Notes under the pieces: generated by a model
What the model was told of the DNA's origin: nothing
Seen by the model: only the letters and a program-made list of their open reading frames with translations
Database searches by the model: none
In this document: positions 8,042-17,079 of the stretch, in pieces
Position numbering within the stretch: the stretch's first letter is position 1
Layout: every line of letters begins with the position of its first letter
DNA from: Streptomyces lincolnensis
GTDB taxonomy: Bacteria; Actinomycetota; Actinomycetes; Streptomycetales; Streptomycetaceae
Direction: 5' to 3'
DNA length: 64,000 nucleotides
Assembly (NCBI RefSeq): GCF_001685355.1
Contig: NZ_CP016438.1
Span: forward strand, 9,734,001 to 9,798,000
Position numbers and translations under genes: made by a program

Positions 8042-9565
8042 GTGTTGGGCGAGCACGTCGAACCCACTGGCGACATAGGCAGAACGGTGCAACAGGGGGA
8101 ATTAGTCAGCCCGTTTCCGTCGGTACGCGGGCAGCCGACGGACGGGGAAATCAGCCGGCCCGCGATCGACTGGGAGCAGCGGTACCGCCGTACTGTGATC
8201 ATCAGCGATACCGTGGCCACCGCCTTCGTGGTGGCGGCCATCGGCGGCTTCTTCGGAGCCCGGGACGCGGCCAACTGGCATGAGAAGTGGAGAATTCTCG
8301 CCTTCGGCACCGAGCTCCTGGTGATCGGAGCGCTCGCGATGAGCCGGGCGTGGGCTCCGGCCGTACTCGGCCAGGGCGCCGAGGAGTTCCGCCGGCTCGG
8401 ACGCTCCGTGTTCACAGCGGCCGTCGTACTGTCGCTCGGCGGGATCGCCCTCAGCTCGCGCAACATCAAACTCTGGATCTTCGTCGCGGTCCCGGCGATC
8501 GCGCTCGTCACGATGACCGAGCGGTATCTGCTCCGCCTCTGGCTGCACAAACAGCGAAAACAAGGACGGTGTCTGCGACCGGTGCTCGCTGCCGGCAGCC
8601 CGGCCACCGTGCGCGACCTGATCGCCCGAGCCCGTAAGTTCCCGCATCTCGGCTGGCGGGTGGAGGCGGTCTGCACACCGAACGGTCTGGGGGTCGGCGA
8701 TGGCCGACTGGACGGCGTGCCGGTCGTCGGACGGCTGACGGACGTCGCTCACCAAGTCCGCCAGGGCGGCTACCGGGTCGTCGCGGTCACACCCGCCCCG
8801 GACTGGTCACCGGAGCGGCTCCAGCGGCTGGCCTGGAACCTCGAAGGCAGCGATGCCGAGATGGTCGTGGCCCCGGTGCTGATGGAGGTGGCCGAACCAC
8901 GGCTCCAGGTCGACGCGGTGCTCGGGATCCCGCTGCTGCGGGTCAGCATGCCGACCTTCACCGGGGGCCGCCGGGTGATCAAGGGGATCGTCGACCGGGT
9001 GGGCGCGGCGCTGCTGTTGGTGCTGTTCGCGCCGTTGATGGTGTTCATCGGGATACTCGTGCTGGCGGACAGCCCGGGCGGGGTGTTCTACCGCCAGCGC
9101 AGGGTCGGCAAGGCCGGCCGCGAGTTCACGATCTTCAAGTTCCGCACCATGGTCGCCGGGGCCCACGGGGCACGTGCCGCGCTGGCGGACCACAACGAGG
9201 GCGCCGGCCTGCTGTTCAAGCTCCGTAGGGATCCGCGGGTGACCCGGGTGGGGGCGGTGCTGCGCCGGTACTCGATCGACGAGCTCCCGCAGCTCTTCAA
9301 CGTGCTCACCGGCTCGATGTCGCTCGTCGGCCCGCGGCCACCGCTCCCGGAGGAGTCCGCCGAGTACGGCCCGGACATCCGGCGGCGGTTGCTGGTCAAG
9401 CCCGGGCTCACCGGCCTGTGGCAGATCAGCGGACGCAGCGACCTGCCGTGGGAGGAGGCGGTACGGCTGGACCTGCGGTACGTGGAGGACTGGTCGCTCG
9501 CCCTGGACGCAGTGATCTTGTGGAAGACGCTGCGTGCGGTGCTGCAGGGCCAGGGGGCGTACTGA
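8042..9565 (+). CDS. Exopolysaccharide polyprenyl glycosylphosphotransferase (priming enzyme)
   Basis: A 507-residue WbaP/CpsE-type enzyme. It transfers a sugar-1-phosphate to undecaprenyl phosphate at the membrane and starts each repeat unit. Several hydrophobic segments fill residues 45-160, followed by a CoA-binding-like cytoplasmic domain, one more membrane segment (ALLLVLFAPLMVFIGILVL) and the C-terminal catalytic domain. That domain shows FYRQRRVGKAGREFTIFKFR, DELPQLFNVLTGSMSLVGPR and KPGLTGLWQISGRSDLPW. GTG 8042 was chosen because GGGGGAGGAATC precedes it; TTG 8045 is an alternative. A TTA codon at 8102-8104 (about codon 21) suggests bldA-dependent translation. It heads the glycan locus. 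Confidence 0.9.
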   Translation: MLGEHVEPTGDIGRTVQQGELVSPFPSVRGQPTDGEISRPAIDWEQRYRRTVIISDTVATAFVVAAIGGFFGARDAANWHEKWRILAFGTELLVIGALAMSRAWAPAVLGQGAEEFRRLGRSVFTAAVVLSLGGIALSSRNIKLWIFVAVPAIALVTMTERYLLRLWLHKQRKQGRCLRPVLAAGSPATVRDLIARARKFPHLGWRVEAVCTPNGLGVGDGRLDGVPVVGRLTDVAHQVRQGGYRVVAVTPAPDWSPERLQRLAWNLEGSDAEMVVAPVLMEVAEPRLQVDAVLGIPLLRVSMPTFTGGRRVIKGIVDRVGAALLLVLFAPLMVFIGILVLADSPGGVFYRQRRVGKAGREFTIFKFRTMVAGAHGARAALADHNEGAGLLFKLRRDPRVTRVGAVLRRYSIDELPQLFNVLTGSMSLVGPRPPLPEESAEYGPDIRRRLLVKPGLTGLWQISGRSDLPWEEAVRLDLRYVEDWSLALDAVILWKTLRAVLQGQGAY

Positions 9566-9638
9566 TGCGCGGCGGCCGATGTCCGGCCGGCGCGCGGACC
9601 GCAGGCCGCAAGGGCCTGCCTGGGGGGAGGAACGGGTC

Positions 9639-10964
9639 ATGAGGGTCAGCGTCTTGGGGCTCGGCTACGTGGGCTGCGTGTCGGCAGCGTGCCTGGCCGA
9701 GATGGGTCACGAGGTCATCGGGGTGGACGTGAACCAGGCGAAGGTCGACCTGGTCAACGACGGCAAGGCCCCGGTGGTGGAGGAACGTATCGGCGAGGTC
9801 GTCGCCGAGGCGGTGCGGACGGGAGCGTTACGCGCCACCGACGACGTCCGCGAGGCGATCATGGGCAGTGAGGTGTCGTTGGTCTGCGTGGGCACGCCGT
9901 CGGAGCCCAACGGCAGCCTGTGCACCACCTACTTGGAGCGGGTCACCGAGCAGATCGGCGCCGCGCTGGCGGAGCGCGGTGGGAGCGGTGGGCGGCACAC
10001 CGTCGTGTTCCGCAGCACCATGCTCCCGGGCACCTGCCTGAACCTGCTGGTACCACTCCTGGAGAAATACGTCGGCGGCACGGCCGGGGTGGACTTCGGG
10101 GTCGCGGTCAACCCGGAGTTCCTGCGCGAGGGCACGAGCGTGCGGGACTTCTTCGACCCGCCCAAGACCGTCATCGGCGAGATCGACCCGGCGAGCGGCG
10201 ACGTGGTCGCGGCGCTGTACGACGGACTGCCCGGCGAGGTGTTCCGGGTGCCGGTCCCCACGGCCGAGGCGATCAAGTACGCGGACAACGCGTTCCACGG
10301 TCTCAAGATCGGCTTCGCGAACGAACTGGGCGCCATATGCCAGGCGCTCGGCGTGGACTCCCACCAGGTGGTGGACGTGTTCCTGGCCGACCGCAAACTG
10401 AACATCAGCCCCGCCTATCTGCGGCCCGGCTTCGCCTTCGGCGGCTCCTGCCTGCCCAAGGACCTGCGCAGCCTGGTCCACGCGGCACAACGCGCCGACG
10501 TCTCGGTGCCCATCCTCGCCCACGTGCTGCCCTCCAACTCCGCCCATCTGCAACGCGCGGTGGACCTGGTCGAGCGCACCGGCAAACGCCGGGTGGGCCT
10601 GTTCGGGCTGTCCTTCAAACCCGGCACCGACGACCTCCGCGAGAGCCCGCTCGTCGAGCTGGCGGAAAGACTCCTCGGCAAGGGCTACGACCTGAAGATC
10701 TACGACGGCAACGTGAACCTCTCCCGGCTGCTCGGCGCGAACCGCGAGTACATCGAGAACCGGCTGCCGCACATCGCGCAGCTGCTCACGGACTCCGTCG
10801 ACGAGGTGCTCGAACACGCGGAGGTGTGCCTGGTCGGCACCAAGGACCCGGCGGTGCTGTCGGCGCTGCCCCATGGTGACGGCCCGGTGCTGGTCGACCT
10901 CATCCGCCTTCCCGACGCCGAGGCGCGCCGGACCGAACCGGGGTACGTGGGCCTTGTCTGGTGA
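9639..10964 (+). CDS. Nucleotide-sugar dehydrogenase, probably GDP-mannose 6-dehydrogenase (AlgD-like)
   Basis: A 441-residue member of the UDP-glucose/GDP-mannose dehydrogenase family, which oxidises a sugar nucleotide twice with NAD to a uronic acid. The N-terminal Rossmann motif is VLGLGYVGCVSA. The central domain has KYADNAFHGLKIGFANE, and the catalytic cysteine lies in FGGSCLPKDL (about residue 271). FGLSFKPGTDDLRESP is conserved. The C-terminal signature NLSRLLGANREYIENRLPHI resembles AlgD more than Ugd, so GDP-mannuronate is the likely product. ATG 9639 follows GGGGGGAGGAACGGGTC. In-frame TTA at 9828-9830. Substrate choice is inference. Confidence 0.85.
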   Translation: MRVSVLGLGYVGCVSAACLAEMGHEVIGVDVNQAKVDLVNDGKAPVVEERIGEVVAEAVRTGALRATDDVREAIMGSEVSLVCVGTPSEPNGSLCTTYLERVTEQIGAALAERGGSGGRHTVVFRSTMLPGTCLNLLVPLLEKYVGGTAGVDFGVAVNPEFLREGTSVRDFFDPPKTVIGEIDPASGDVVAALYDGLPGEVFRVPVPTAEAIKYADNAFHGLKIGFANELGAICQALGVDSHQVVDVFLADRKLNISPAYLRPGFAFGGSCLPKDLRSLVHAAQRADVSVPILAHVLPSNSAHLQRAVDLVERTGKRRVGLFGLSFKPGTDDLRESPLVELAERLLGKGYDLKIYDGNVNLSRLLGANREYIENRLPHIAQLLTDSVDEVLEHAEVCLVGTKDPAVLSALPHGDGPVLVDLIRLPDAEARRTEPGYVGLVW

Positions 10965-10965
10965 C

Positions 10966-12219
10966 GTGAGGGGCGGTGCCGGGCAGGGCCGGCGCGCGCT
11001 GATTCTGGTGGAGAACCTGTCGGTGCCGTTCGACCGGCGGGTGTGGCAGGAGTGCACGACCCTGCGCGAGGCGGGCTGGGAGGTGCACGTCATCTGTCCG
11101 CGGGGACAGAAACGGGACACGGAGCCGGAGGCGGTGATCGACGGGGTGCGGATCCACCGCTACCCGTTGCGCGCGGCCACCGGAGGGCCGGCCGGCTACC
11201 TGCGGGAGTACGGATCGGCGTTGTGGCACACGGTCCGGCTGGCCCGCAAGGTCGGCCCGGTCGACGTGGTCCACGCCTGCAACCCGCCCGACCTGCTGTT
11301 CCTGCCGGCACTGTGGATGAAGCGGCGCGGCGCGCGGTTCGTCTTCGACCAGCACGACCTGGTGCCCGAGCTGTACCTCTCCCGGTTCGACCGCGGCGAG
11401 GACCTGCTCTACCGCGCCGTGTGCGCGCTGGAGCGGAGGACCTACCGGGCCGCGGACATCGTGCTCGCCACCAACGAGAGCTACCGGGACGTCGCGGTGC
11501 GCCGGGGCGGCCGGCGGCCGGAGGACGTCTTCGTGGTGCGCAGCGCGCCCCAGACCGACCGGTTCCAACCGGTGCCGTCCGAGCCGGAGTTGAAGCACGG
11601 CAAGTCTCATCTGCTGTGCTACCTCGGCGTCATGGGCCCGCAGGACGGTGTCGACTACGCGTTGCGAGCCCTGGCGAAACTGCGTGACGAGCTCGGGCGG
11701 ACCGACTGGCACGCGGTGTTCGTCGGGGCCGGCGACGCCTTCGACGCGATGGTGGAGCTGTCCGGGCGGCTCGGGCTGGCCGAGCAGGTGCAGTTCACCG
11801 GGCGTATCCCGGACGCCGACCTGGTGCGCTACCTGTCCACCGCCGACGTCTGTCTTTCGCCGGACCCGCGCAATCCGCTCAACGACGTGTCGACCATGAA
11901 CAAGGTCCTGGAGTACATGGCGATGGCCCGGCCGATCGTCTCCTTCGACCTGAAGGAGGCGCGCGTCTCCGCCGGCGACGCCGCCGTGTACGCACCCGCC
12001 AACGACGAGGCCGCGTTCGCCGGGCTCATCGCGGATCTGCTGGACGATCCGGAGCAGCGGGCCCGGATGGGCAAGATCGGCCAGGAACGGATCAGCGGGC
12101 CGCTCGCCTGGCGGAACTCCCAGGCGTCGCTGCTCGCCGCCTACGGCGCCGCCTGCCGCGACCAGGCTCCGGTGTCCGCGGGCGACCGGGTCAGGATCGG
12201 GAAGAGGCGCCGTAGTTGA
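10966..12219 (+). CDS. Glycosyltransferase family 4 (GT-B fold)
   Basis: A 417-residue GT-B enzyme. The N-terminal half has ILVENLSVPFDRRVWQE and VVHACNPPDLLFLPAL; the C-terminal half has CYLGVMGPQDGVDYALRA, HAVFVGAGDAF and the nucleotide-sugar site region DVSTMNKVLEYMAMARPIV. It should add a sugar from an activated donor to the lipid-linked repeat unit on the cytoplasmic face. The start is uncertain: GTG 10966 lies one base after the previous stop, while TTG 10954 would overlap it. Neither has a strong ribosome binding site, so coupling to the dehydrogenase gene is likely. The end overlaps the next gene by four bases. Confidence 0.85.
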   Translation: MRGGAGQGRRALILVENLSVPFDRRVWQECTTLREAGWEVHVICPRGQKRDTEPEAVIDGVRIHRYPLRAATGGPAGYLREYGSALWHTVRLARKVGPVDVVHACNPPDLLFLPALWMKRRGARFVFDQHDLVPELYLSRFDRGEDLLYRAVCALERRTYRAADIVLATNESYRDVAVRRGGRRPEDVFVVRSAPQTDRFQPVPSEPELKHGKSHLLCYLGVMGPQDGVDYALRALAKLRDELGRTDWHAVFVGAGDAFDAMVELSGRLGLAEQVQFTGRIPDADLVRYLSTADVCLSPDPRNPLNDVSTMNKVLEYMAMARPIVSFDLKEARVSAGDAAVYAPANDEAAFAGLIADLLDDPEQRARMGKIGQERISGPLAWRNSQASLLAAYGAACRDQAPVSAGDRVRIGKRRRS

Positions 12220-13586
12220 GCGAGGACACGATACGCCTGGTCACGATCGGGCGGGTCATTCATCGGCGGTGGCGGCTGCTCACCGTCCTCGCCGTGGTGG
12301 GCGCGCTCGTCGGCTTCGGCGCCTCCGTGGTGTTTCCGCCGCGCTACACGACGTCGGCATCGGTCCTGCTGTCGGGGCAGTGGGAGGAGCGTGAACTGCT
12401 GACCCAGACGGCGATCGCGACCAGTTCGGTCGTGGTCGACCGCGCGGCCGACAGGCTCGGCTGGACCGCGGTCAGCGGCAACGAACTGCGCGAACGTGTG
12501 ACCGCGACGGCCGCCGAAGGAAACATCATCAAGATCTCGGGTACCGCCGACACCCCCGAGCATGCGCAGCGGCTCGCCGACCAGGTGGCCGAGGAGTACG
12601 TCGCCTTCGCCGCGCGGCTCGCGGGCGACACCACCGACCCCGACGTGGCGACGCGGCCCGAGGCGCTGCGCAAGCTGGTGGTGCAGACCAGCCGCCGCAT
12701 CACCGAGCTGGCCGACGCGGCCGATCCGGGGCAGAGCGTGGAAAGCGTGCAGGGCCGCACCGAGCTCGAAAAGCTGCGCACCTCGCTCCTGGAAGCCATG
12801 GAAAAGCTGGAGCAGGTCGACCCCTCGCTCAACAAGGCCAACATGGTCGTCATGGGACCGGCGGCCCGGCCGGCCGGCGAGGCCCCGCCCACCAGGACGC
12901 AGTTCGTCGCCGCCGGGGCGCTGCTGTTCTTCCTGCTCGCCGTCATCGGCCATCTGGCCGCCGCACGGGTGAGCCGCCGACCGCGTACCGAACCGGAGAT
13001 GGCCGCGGCGCTGGGCTCGCCTCTGCTGGGGTCCGTCGACGTACCCGGTGAACGGCGCGCGCGGCGGCCCCGGGGCCGCGGCCCCGGGGCCTGGACGCGC
13101 TGGCTCCTCGGCGTCGACACCCGGTGGGACACACCGACCCCGCAGGCATCCGACGGCGAGGCCGGCCGGCAGATCCGCTACCGGAGAGTGTGCGCCCGCC
13201 TCCGGAACCAACTGCCGGCCACCCGGCGACAGCTGCTGGCGGTCGTCCCGGACGACGACGACACCGCCCGCCGCGCCGCCGAACGGCTCGCCGCCGAGGC
13301 AGGCGGCGATCCGCTGCTGCGGGTGGTGGAGCTCTCGGTGTCCCGGCCGCTGGTTCCGGACCGCGCCACCGAGTCCGGAGCCGTGGTCGTGATCGGCGCG
13401 GGCAGCCGGACCGCGGGAGAGCTCGCCGGCATCGCCGAGGCCTGTGCGGACGCCGGGCATGACGTGGTCGGCATCGTCATCGCCGACACGGTCCGGGTCC
13501 GTACGACGCGGTCTGCCGGCGCTCCGCCGGAGGGCACCGTGCCGGCGGCCGCGGTGGGCGCGGACACGGGGGGAGGCCCAGCGTGA
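12216..13586 (+). CDS. Wzz/PCP-type chain-length protein with degenerate kinase-like domain (first copy)
   Basis: A 456-residue protein. Residues 20-40 form a membrane helix (LLTVLAVVGALVGFGASVVF), then a periplasmic-type region with coiled-coil helices around 150-205, and a second membrane helix near 230-250 (FVAAGALLFFLLAVIGHLAA). This is the layout of Wzz and CapA-type polysaccharide co-polymerases. The C-terminal 130 residues follow the order of a bacterial tyrosine-kinase domain (LLAVVPDDDDTARRAAERLA, then AVVVIGAGSRTAGELAGI, then GHDVVGIVI), but no Walker A lysine motif is present. TTG 12216 overlaps the previous stop and follows GAAGAGG. It probably helps set polymer length with Wzy. 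Confidence 0.75.
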   Translation: MSEDTIRLVTIGRVIHRRWRLLTVLAVVGALVGFGASVVFPPRYTTSASVLLSGQWEERELLTQTAIATSSVVVDRAADRLGWTAVSGNELRERVTATAAEGNIIKISGTADTPEHAQRLADQVAEEYVAFAARLAGDTTDPDVATRPEALRKLVVQTSRRITELADAADPGQSVESVQGRTELEKLRTSLLEAMEKLEQVDPSLNKANMVVMGPAARPAGEAPPTRTQFVAAGALLFFLLAVIGHLAAARVSRRPRTEPEMAAALGSPLLGSVDVPGERRARRPRGRGPGAWTRWLLGVDTRWDTPTPQASDGEAGRQIRYRRVCARLRNQLPATRRQLLAVVPDDDDTARRAAERLAAEAGGDPLLRVVELSVSRPLVPDRATESGAVVVIGAGSRTAGELAGIAEACADAGHDVVGIVIADTVRVRTTRSAGAPPEGTVPAAAVGADTGGGPA

Positions 13587-15136
13587 CGACGAGCACGATG
13601 CCGGAGCCGCCGGCCACCGCTCCGCTCTTCGACGTACAGGCACTGGTGGTGGCGGTCCGCAGACGCCGCCGCTTGTGGTGCCTCGCCGCGCTGCTCGGCC
13701 TGCTGGCCGGTGCGGCGGTGGCGGTCCTGCTGCCGCCACCGCCGACCGCGGTGACCACGGTGCTGGTCGCGCACGAGGCGGATCAGCCGAACGACCCCGG
13801 AACGCTGATCCGCACCGACGCCGCACTGCTCCAGACCACGCGGATCGCCGGCCAGGCACTGAAGTCCCTGCGATCCCCGGAACGCCCGGAGGACTTCATG
13901 CTGGACTACCAGGGCGTCGGCCTCACCAACAACCTGCTGCGGATCACGGTGACGGGCGACAGCGACGCGGAGGCGGTGGCCCGCGCCAAGGCGCTGGCCG
14001 ACGCGTTCGTCCAGGACCACGTGCGCCGCATACAGCAGGCGGCGAGCGCCGAAGCCAAGGCTCTGCTCGGCCAGCGCGACGCCCTGCGCGACGAACTGGC
14101 GCAGGTCAACGCCGAGATCGGCGACGGAACGCCGGAGAGCGACCCGCAGACGTCGGCGAACCTGGAGTCGCTGTTCGCCCGCCGGGCCGAACTCACCTCG
14201 CGGATCGCCGACTTCGACCAGCGCGCCGAGCAGGCGCGTGTGGGCACGCCCCGGCTCATCGCGGGCACGCAGATCGTGGACGCCGCTCGCGCGACACAGC
14301 ACTCCGTGCCCAGGACCGCCGTCACCAACGCCGGGATCGGACTCGTCCTCGGACTCGTCCTCGGGCTCGCGCTGGCCGCGGTCGGCGTGGTGGTGGCGGA
14401 CCGCCCCGTGCTGCGCCGGCAGATCGCGACGCACCTGGGCGCCTCGGTCATCGCGGAGCTGCCCCGCCGGCCGGCACGGCTGTGGCAACGCCGACGGACC
14501 CGGGCGGCACGCGAACGGCTCACCGCGACCCTGGCCCGCACCGTGCGCGGCTCCGCGGAACCGCTGTCCCTGCTGGAACTGGGCTGTACGCGCAGTGCGA
14601 GCGCGATCGCCCTGGACCTCGCCCGGACGCTGGCGACGGAATCGCCGGTGGTCGTCGTCGACGGCCTGCCCGGCCGGCAGCTCGTCGACCGCCGCCGCGC
14701 GCCGGGAGATCCGACCGTGGTCAGCGGCGAGCACGCCGAGGCCGTATCGCCTCAGGAACGCCGGCTGGGCCTCGGCTCGGTCGCGCCCGGCACCGCGTGG
14801 ACCGACCTCCGTCACCTCGGCACGCAGACCGTGCTCGTCGTGCGGGCCGGGCACGGCAACGCCGCATGGCTGCACACCGTGGCGCGGCAGCTCGCGGACC
14901 AGCGCATCGAGGTGATCGGTGTGGTGCTGACCGACCCCGATCCACGTGACCGGACCGACGGCACGCTGTGGGACGGCGCGCACACCGCGCTGCGCGGCCG
15001 CGGCGAACGGCCGGCCCGGCAGAACGGTGGGGGTACCTCCCACGCCGTTCAGGCAGTGGGGGAGGGACGGCAGCGGACGGAGCGGGAGCCGATATGGGCC
15101 GCGCGGGTTACGGACAACGACCAGGAGGCGCGGTAG
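13583..15136 (+). CDS. Wzz/PCP-type chain-length protein with degenerate kinase-like domain (second copy)
   Basis: A 517-residue protein. A membrane helix near residues 33-52 (LAALLGLLAGAAVAVLLPPP) is followed by about 190 residues with long helices (EAKALLGQRDALRDELAQVN), a second membrane helix near 250-272 (IGLVLGLVLGLALAAVGVVV) and a CapB-like domain. In that domain the P-loop position reads LELGCTRSASAIALDLARTL, without the GKS lysine. The late strands TVLVVRAGHGNAAWLHTV and IEVIGVVLTD are kept. GTG 13583 overlaps the first copy by four bases. The last 45 codons include a short interspersed repeat (15026-15066) that adds GGGTSHAVQAVGEGR to the protein. Confidence 0.75.
   Translation: MTTSTMPEPPATAPLFDVQALVVAVRRRRRLWCLAALLGLLAGAAVAVLLPPPPTAVTTVLVAHEADQPNDPGTLIRTDAALLQTTRIAGQALKSLRSPERPEDFMLDYQGVGLTNNLLRITVTGDSDAEAVARAKALADAFVQDHVRRIQQAASAEAKALLGQRDALRDELAQVNAEIGDGTPESDPQTSANLESLFARRAELTSRIADFDQRAEQARVGTPRLIAGTQIVDAARATQHSVPRTAVTNAGIGLVLGLVLGLALAAVGVVVADRPVLRRQIATHLGASVIAELPRRPARLWQRRRTRAARERLTATLARTVRGSAEPLSLLELGCTRSASAIALDLARTLATESPVVVVDGLPGRQLVDRRRAPGDPTVVSGEHAEAVSPQERRLGLGSVAPGTAWTDLRHLGTQTVLVVRAGHGNAAWLHTVARQLADQRIEVIGVVLTDPDPRDRTDGTLWDGAHTALRGRGERPARQNGGGTSHAVQAVGEGRQRTEREPIWAARVTDNDQEAR
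15026..15066 (+). repeat. Streptomyces short interspersed repeat inside a coding sequence
   Basis: The stretch GGTGGGGGTACCTCCCACGC followed by CGTTCAGGCAGTGGGGGAGG matches a type of palindromic repeat common between Streptomyces genes. CTCCCAC can pair with AGTGGGGGAG. Here it lies inside the 3' end of the second Wzz-like gene and is translated without a stop. The family assignment is from memory of such repeats, not from a search. Confidence 0.65.
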
Positions 15137-15139
15137 CAC

Positions 15140-17062
15140 ATGTGTGGCATCGCAGGCACGTACCGATGGCCGGACGGGAAGATCGTGACCGACCGGCTCA
15201 CCGAAACCCTCGCCCACCGCGGCCCGGACGGAGCGGGCCGTTACGGCCACCCCGTCGGTGACGGCGAAGTCCAGCTCGGACACCGCCGGTTGGCGATCAT
15301 CGACCTGTCCGAGACCGGCGCCCAGCCGATGGTCTCGGACGGCCTCGCCCTGACGTACAACGGAGAGCTGTACAACGCGCCCGAACTGCGCGCCGAACTG
15401 GCCGCCGCCGGGGTGCGCTTCCGCGGCACCTCCGACACCGAGGTGCTCCTTGAGGCCTGGCGGCGCTGGGGCACCGACTGCCTGCCCCGGCTGCGTGGCA
15501 TGTTCGCGTTCGGGATCTTCGACGAGCGCACCGGCGAACTGGTGCTGGCCCGCGACCAGTTGGGCATCAAACCGCTGTTCCTGCTCCGGCGCGGCCAGGG
15601 CCTGGTGTTCGCCTCCGAACTCAAGGCGCTCGCCGCCGTGACCGGCGGATCGCTCCAGGTGGACCACGCGGCGCTGGTGGCCTCACTGCTGTACTACTGG
15701 GTGCCGGACTCACGGTGCGCGTTCCGCGAGGCGGAGAAGCTGCCGCCGGGGAGCTGGCTGAGGGTACGGCCCGACGGCCGGGTGGACAGCGGCCGGTACT
15801 GGAACCTGCGGGACGTCGCCGCCGAGGCCCGCGACAGTGAGCCACCGGACCTGGCCGCCGTCGTCGAGGAATCGACCCGGCGCCACCTGCTCTCCGACGT
15901 CCCCGTGGCGACCTTCCTCTCCGGCGGCCTCGACTCCAGCTACCTCACCGCGCTGGCGGCCCGTGACCGGCCCGGGATCCCCGCCTACACGATCGGGTTC
16001 CGCGCCGAGGACGCCAAGTTCGAGGCGATGCCGGACGACCTGCGCTACGCCCGACAGGTCGCCGAGCGGTTCGGCGTCGACCTGCGGGAGATCGAGATCG
16101 CCCCGAACGTGCTCGACCTGCTGCCGCAGATGACGTACCACCTGGACGAGCCGATCGGCGACCCGGCCGCGATCAACACCTTCCTGATCTGCAAGGCCGC
16201 CCGGGAGGCCGGGATCAAGGTGATGCTCTCGGGGATGGGCGCCGACGAACTGTTCGCCGGGTACCGCAAGCACCTGGCCAACCTGCTCGCGCTGCGCTAC
16301 CAGCGCGTCCCGCGGCCCCTGCGGCGCGGGGTGTCCGCGACCGTGGACCGGCTGCCGGTCGCGACGAGCCGCCGGGGCTACCGGTCGGTGCGCTTCGCCA
16401 AGCGGTTCCTCTCCTTCGCCGAACTGCCGGAGGAGACCGCCTTCCGGCGCAGCTACACCATGTACGACCAGAACGAACTGGTCGCCCTGCTCGATCCGGA
16501 CCTGGCCGGAACGGTCGAGGACGTACTGACCGAACACGCGGACACCTACCAGGACAACGTCCTCGACGACTTCGTCAACCGCATGTGCCTGACCGACGCC
16601 CGGATGTTCCTGCCGGGCCTCAACCTCGCGTACACCGACCGCTCCAGCATGGCCGCGTCGACCGAGGTGCGGGTGCCGTACGTCGACGTCGAGGTGGTCA
16701 AGGCGGCGTTCGCGGTGCCCGGCGACCGCAAGATCGTCGGGCGGCAGGGCAAGGCCGTCCTCAAGGAGGCGGCCGCCTCGATCCTGCCCCGGGAGATCGT
16801 GTACCGGCCCAAGGGCCTGTTCAGCGCCCCGCTGCGCGCCTGGATGAGCCGGGATCTGGCACCGCTGGTGCGCGAGGTGATCAACGACGGCGAGCTCGTC
16901 CGTTCCGGATTCCTGCGCCGCGACGCGCTGGCCCGGATGGTCGCCGAGGACGCCGCCGGGCAGCGGGACTTCTCCAAACATCTGTGGCATGTGCTGACCC
17001 TCGAGTACTGGTATCGCGGCGCGACCTCTGGGTCCGGTCAGAGCACTCGGTTATCGGCTTAG
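15140..17062 (+). CDS. Asparagine synthase-type glutamine-dependent amidotransferase
   Basis: A 640-residue AsnB-family enzyme. Cys2 (MCGIAGTYRW) is the glutaminase nucleophile; HRGPDGAGRY and LTYNGELYNAPEL complete the N-terminal glutaminase domain. The synthetase domain has the ATP-pyrophosphatase motif FLSGGLDSSY near residue 258. In glycan loci such enzymes (for example WbpS) amidate a uronic acid carboxyl group with glutamine-derived ammonia, and the upstream sugar dehydrogenase makes that role likely here. General asparagine synthesis remains possible. ATG 15140 follows CCAGGAGGCGCGGTAGCAC. A TTA codon at 17051-17053, four codons from the end, suggests bldA dependence. Confidence 0.85.
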   Translation: MCGIAGTYRWPDGKIVTDRLTETLAHRGPDGAGRYGHPVGDGEVQLGHRRLAIIDLSETGAQPMVSDGLALTYNGELYNAPELRAELAAAGVRFRGTSDTEVLLEAWRRWGTDCLPRLRGMFAFGIFDERTGELVLARDQLGIKPLFLLRRGQGLVFASELKALAAVTGGSLQVDHAALVASLLYYWVPDSRCAFREAEKLPPGSWLRVRPDGRVDSGRYWNLRDVAAEARDSEPPDLAAVVEESTRRHLLSDVPVATFLSGGLDSSYLTALAARDRPGIPAYTIGFRAEDAKFEAMPDDLRYARQVAERFGVDLREIEIAPNVLDLLPQMTYHLDEPIGDPAAINTFLICKAAREAGIKVMLSGMGADELFAGYRKHLANLLALRYQRVPRPLRRGVSATVDRLPVATSRRGYRSVRFAKRFLSFAELPEETAFRRSYTMYDQNELVALLDPDLAGTVEDVLTEHADTYQDNVLDDFVNRMCLTDARMFLPGLNLAYTDRSSMAASTEVRVPYVDVEVVKAAFAVPGDRKIVGRQGKAVLKEAAASILPREIVYRPKGLFSAPLRAWMSRDLAPLVREVINDGELVRSGFLRRDALARMVAEDAAGQRDFSKHLWHVLTLEYWYRGATSGSGQSTRLSA

Positions 17063-17079
17063 GAATCAGAGGAGTACGG

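Noticed and set aside
12141..13859. A 572-codon open frame on the minus strand
   Set aside because: Antisense to the first Wzz-like gene, without motifs or a ribosome binding site.
13178..15667. An 829-codon open frame on the minus strand
   Set aside because: Shadow of the second Wzz-like gene and asnB; no domain-like sequence.
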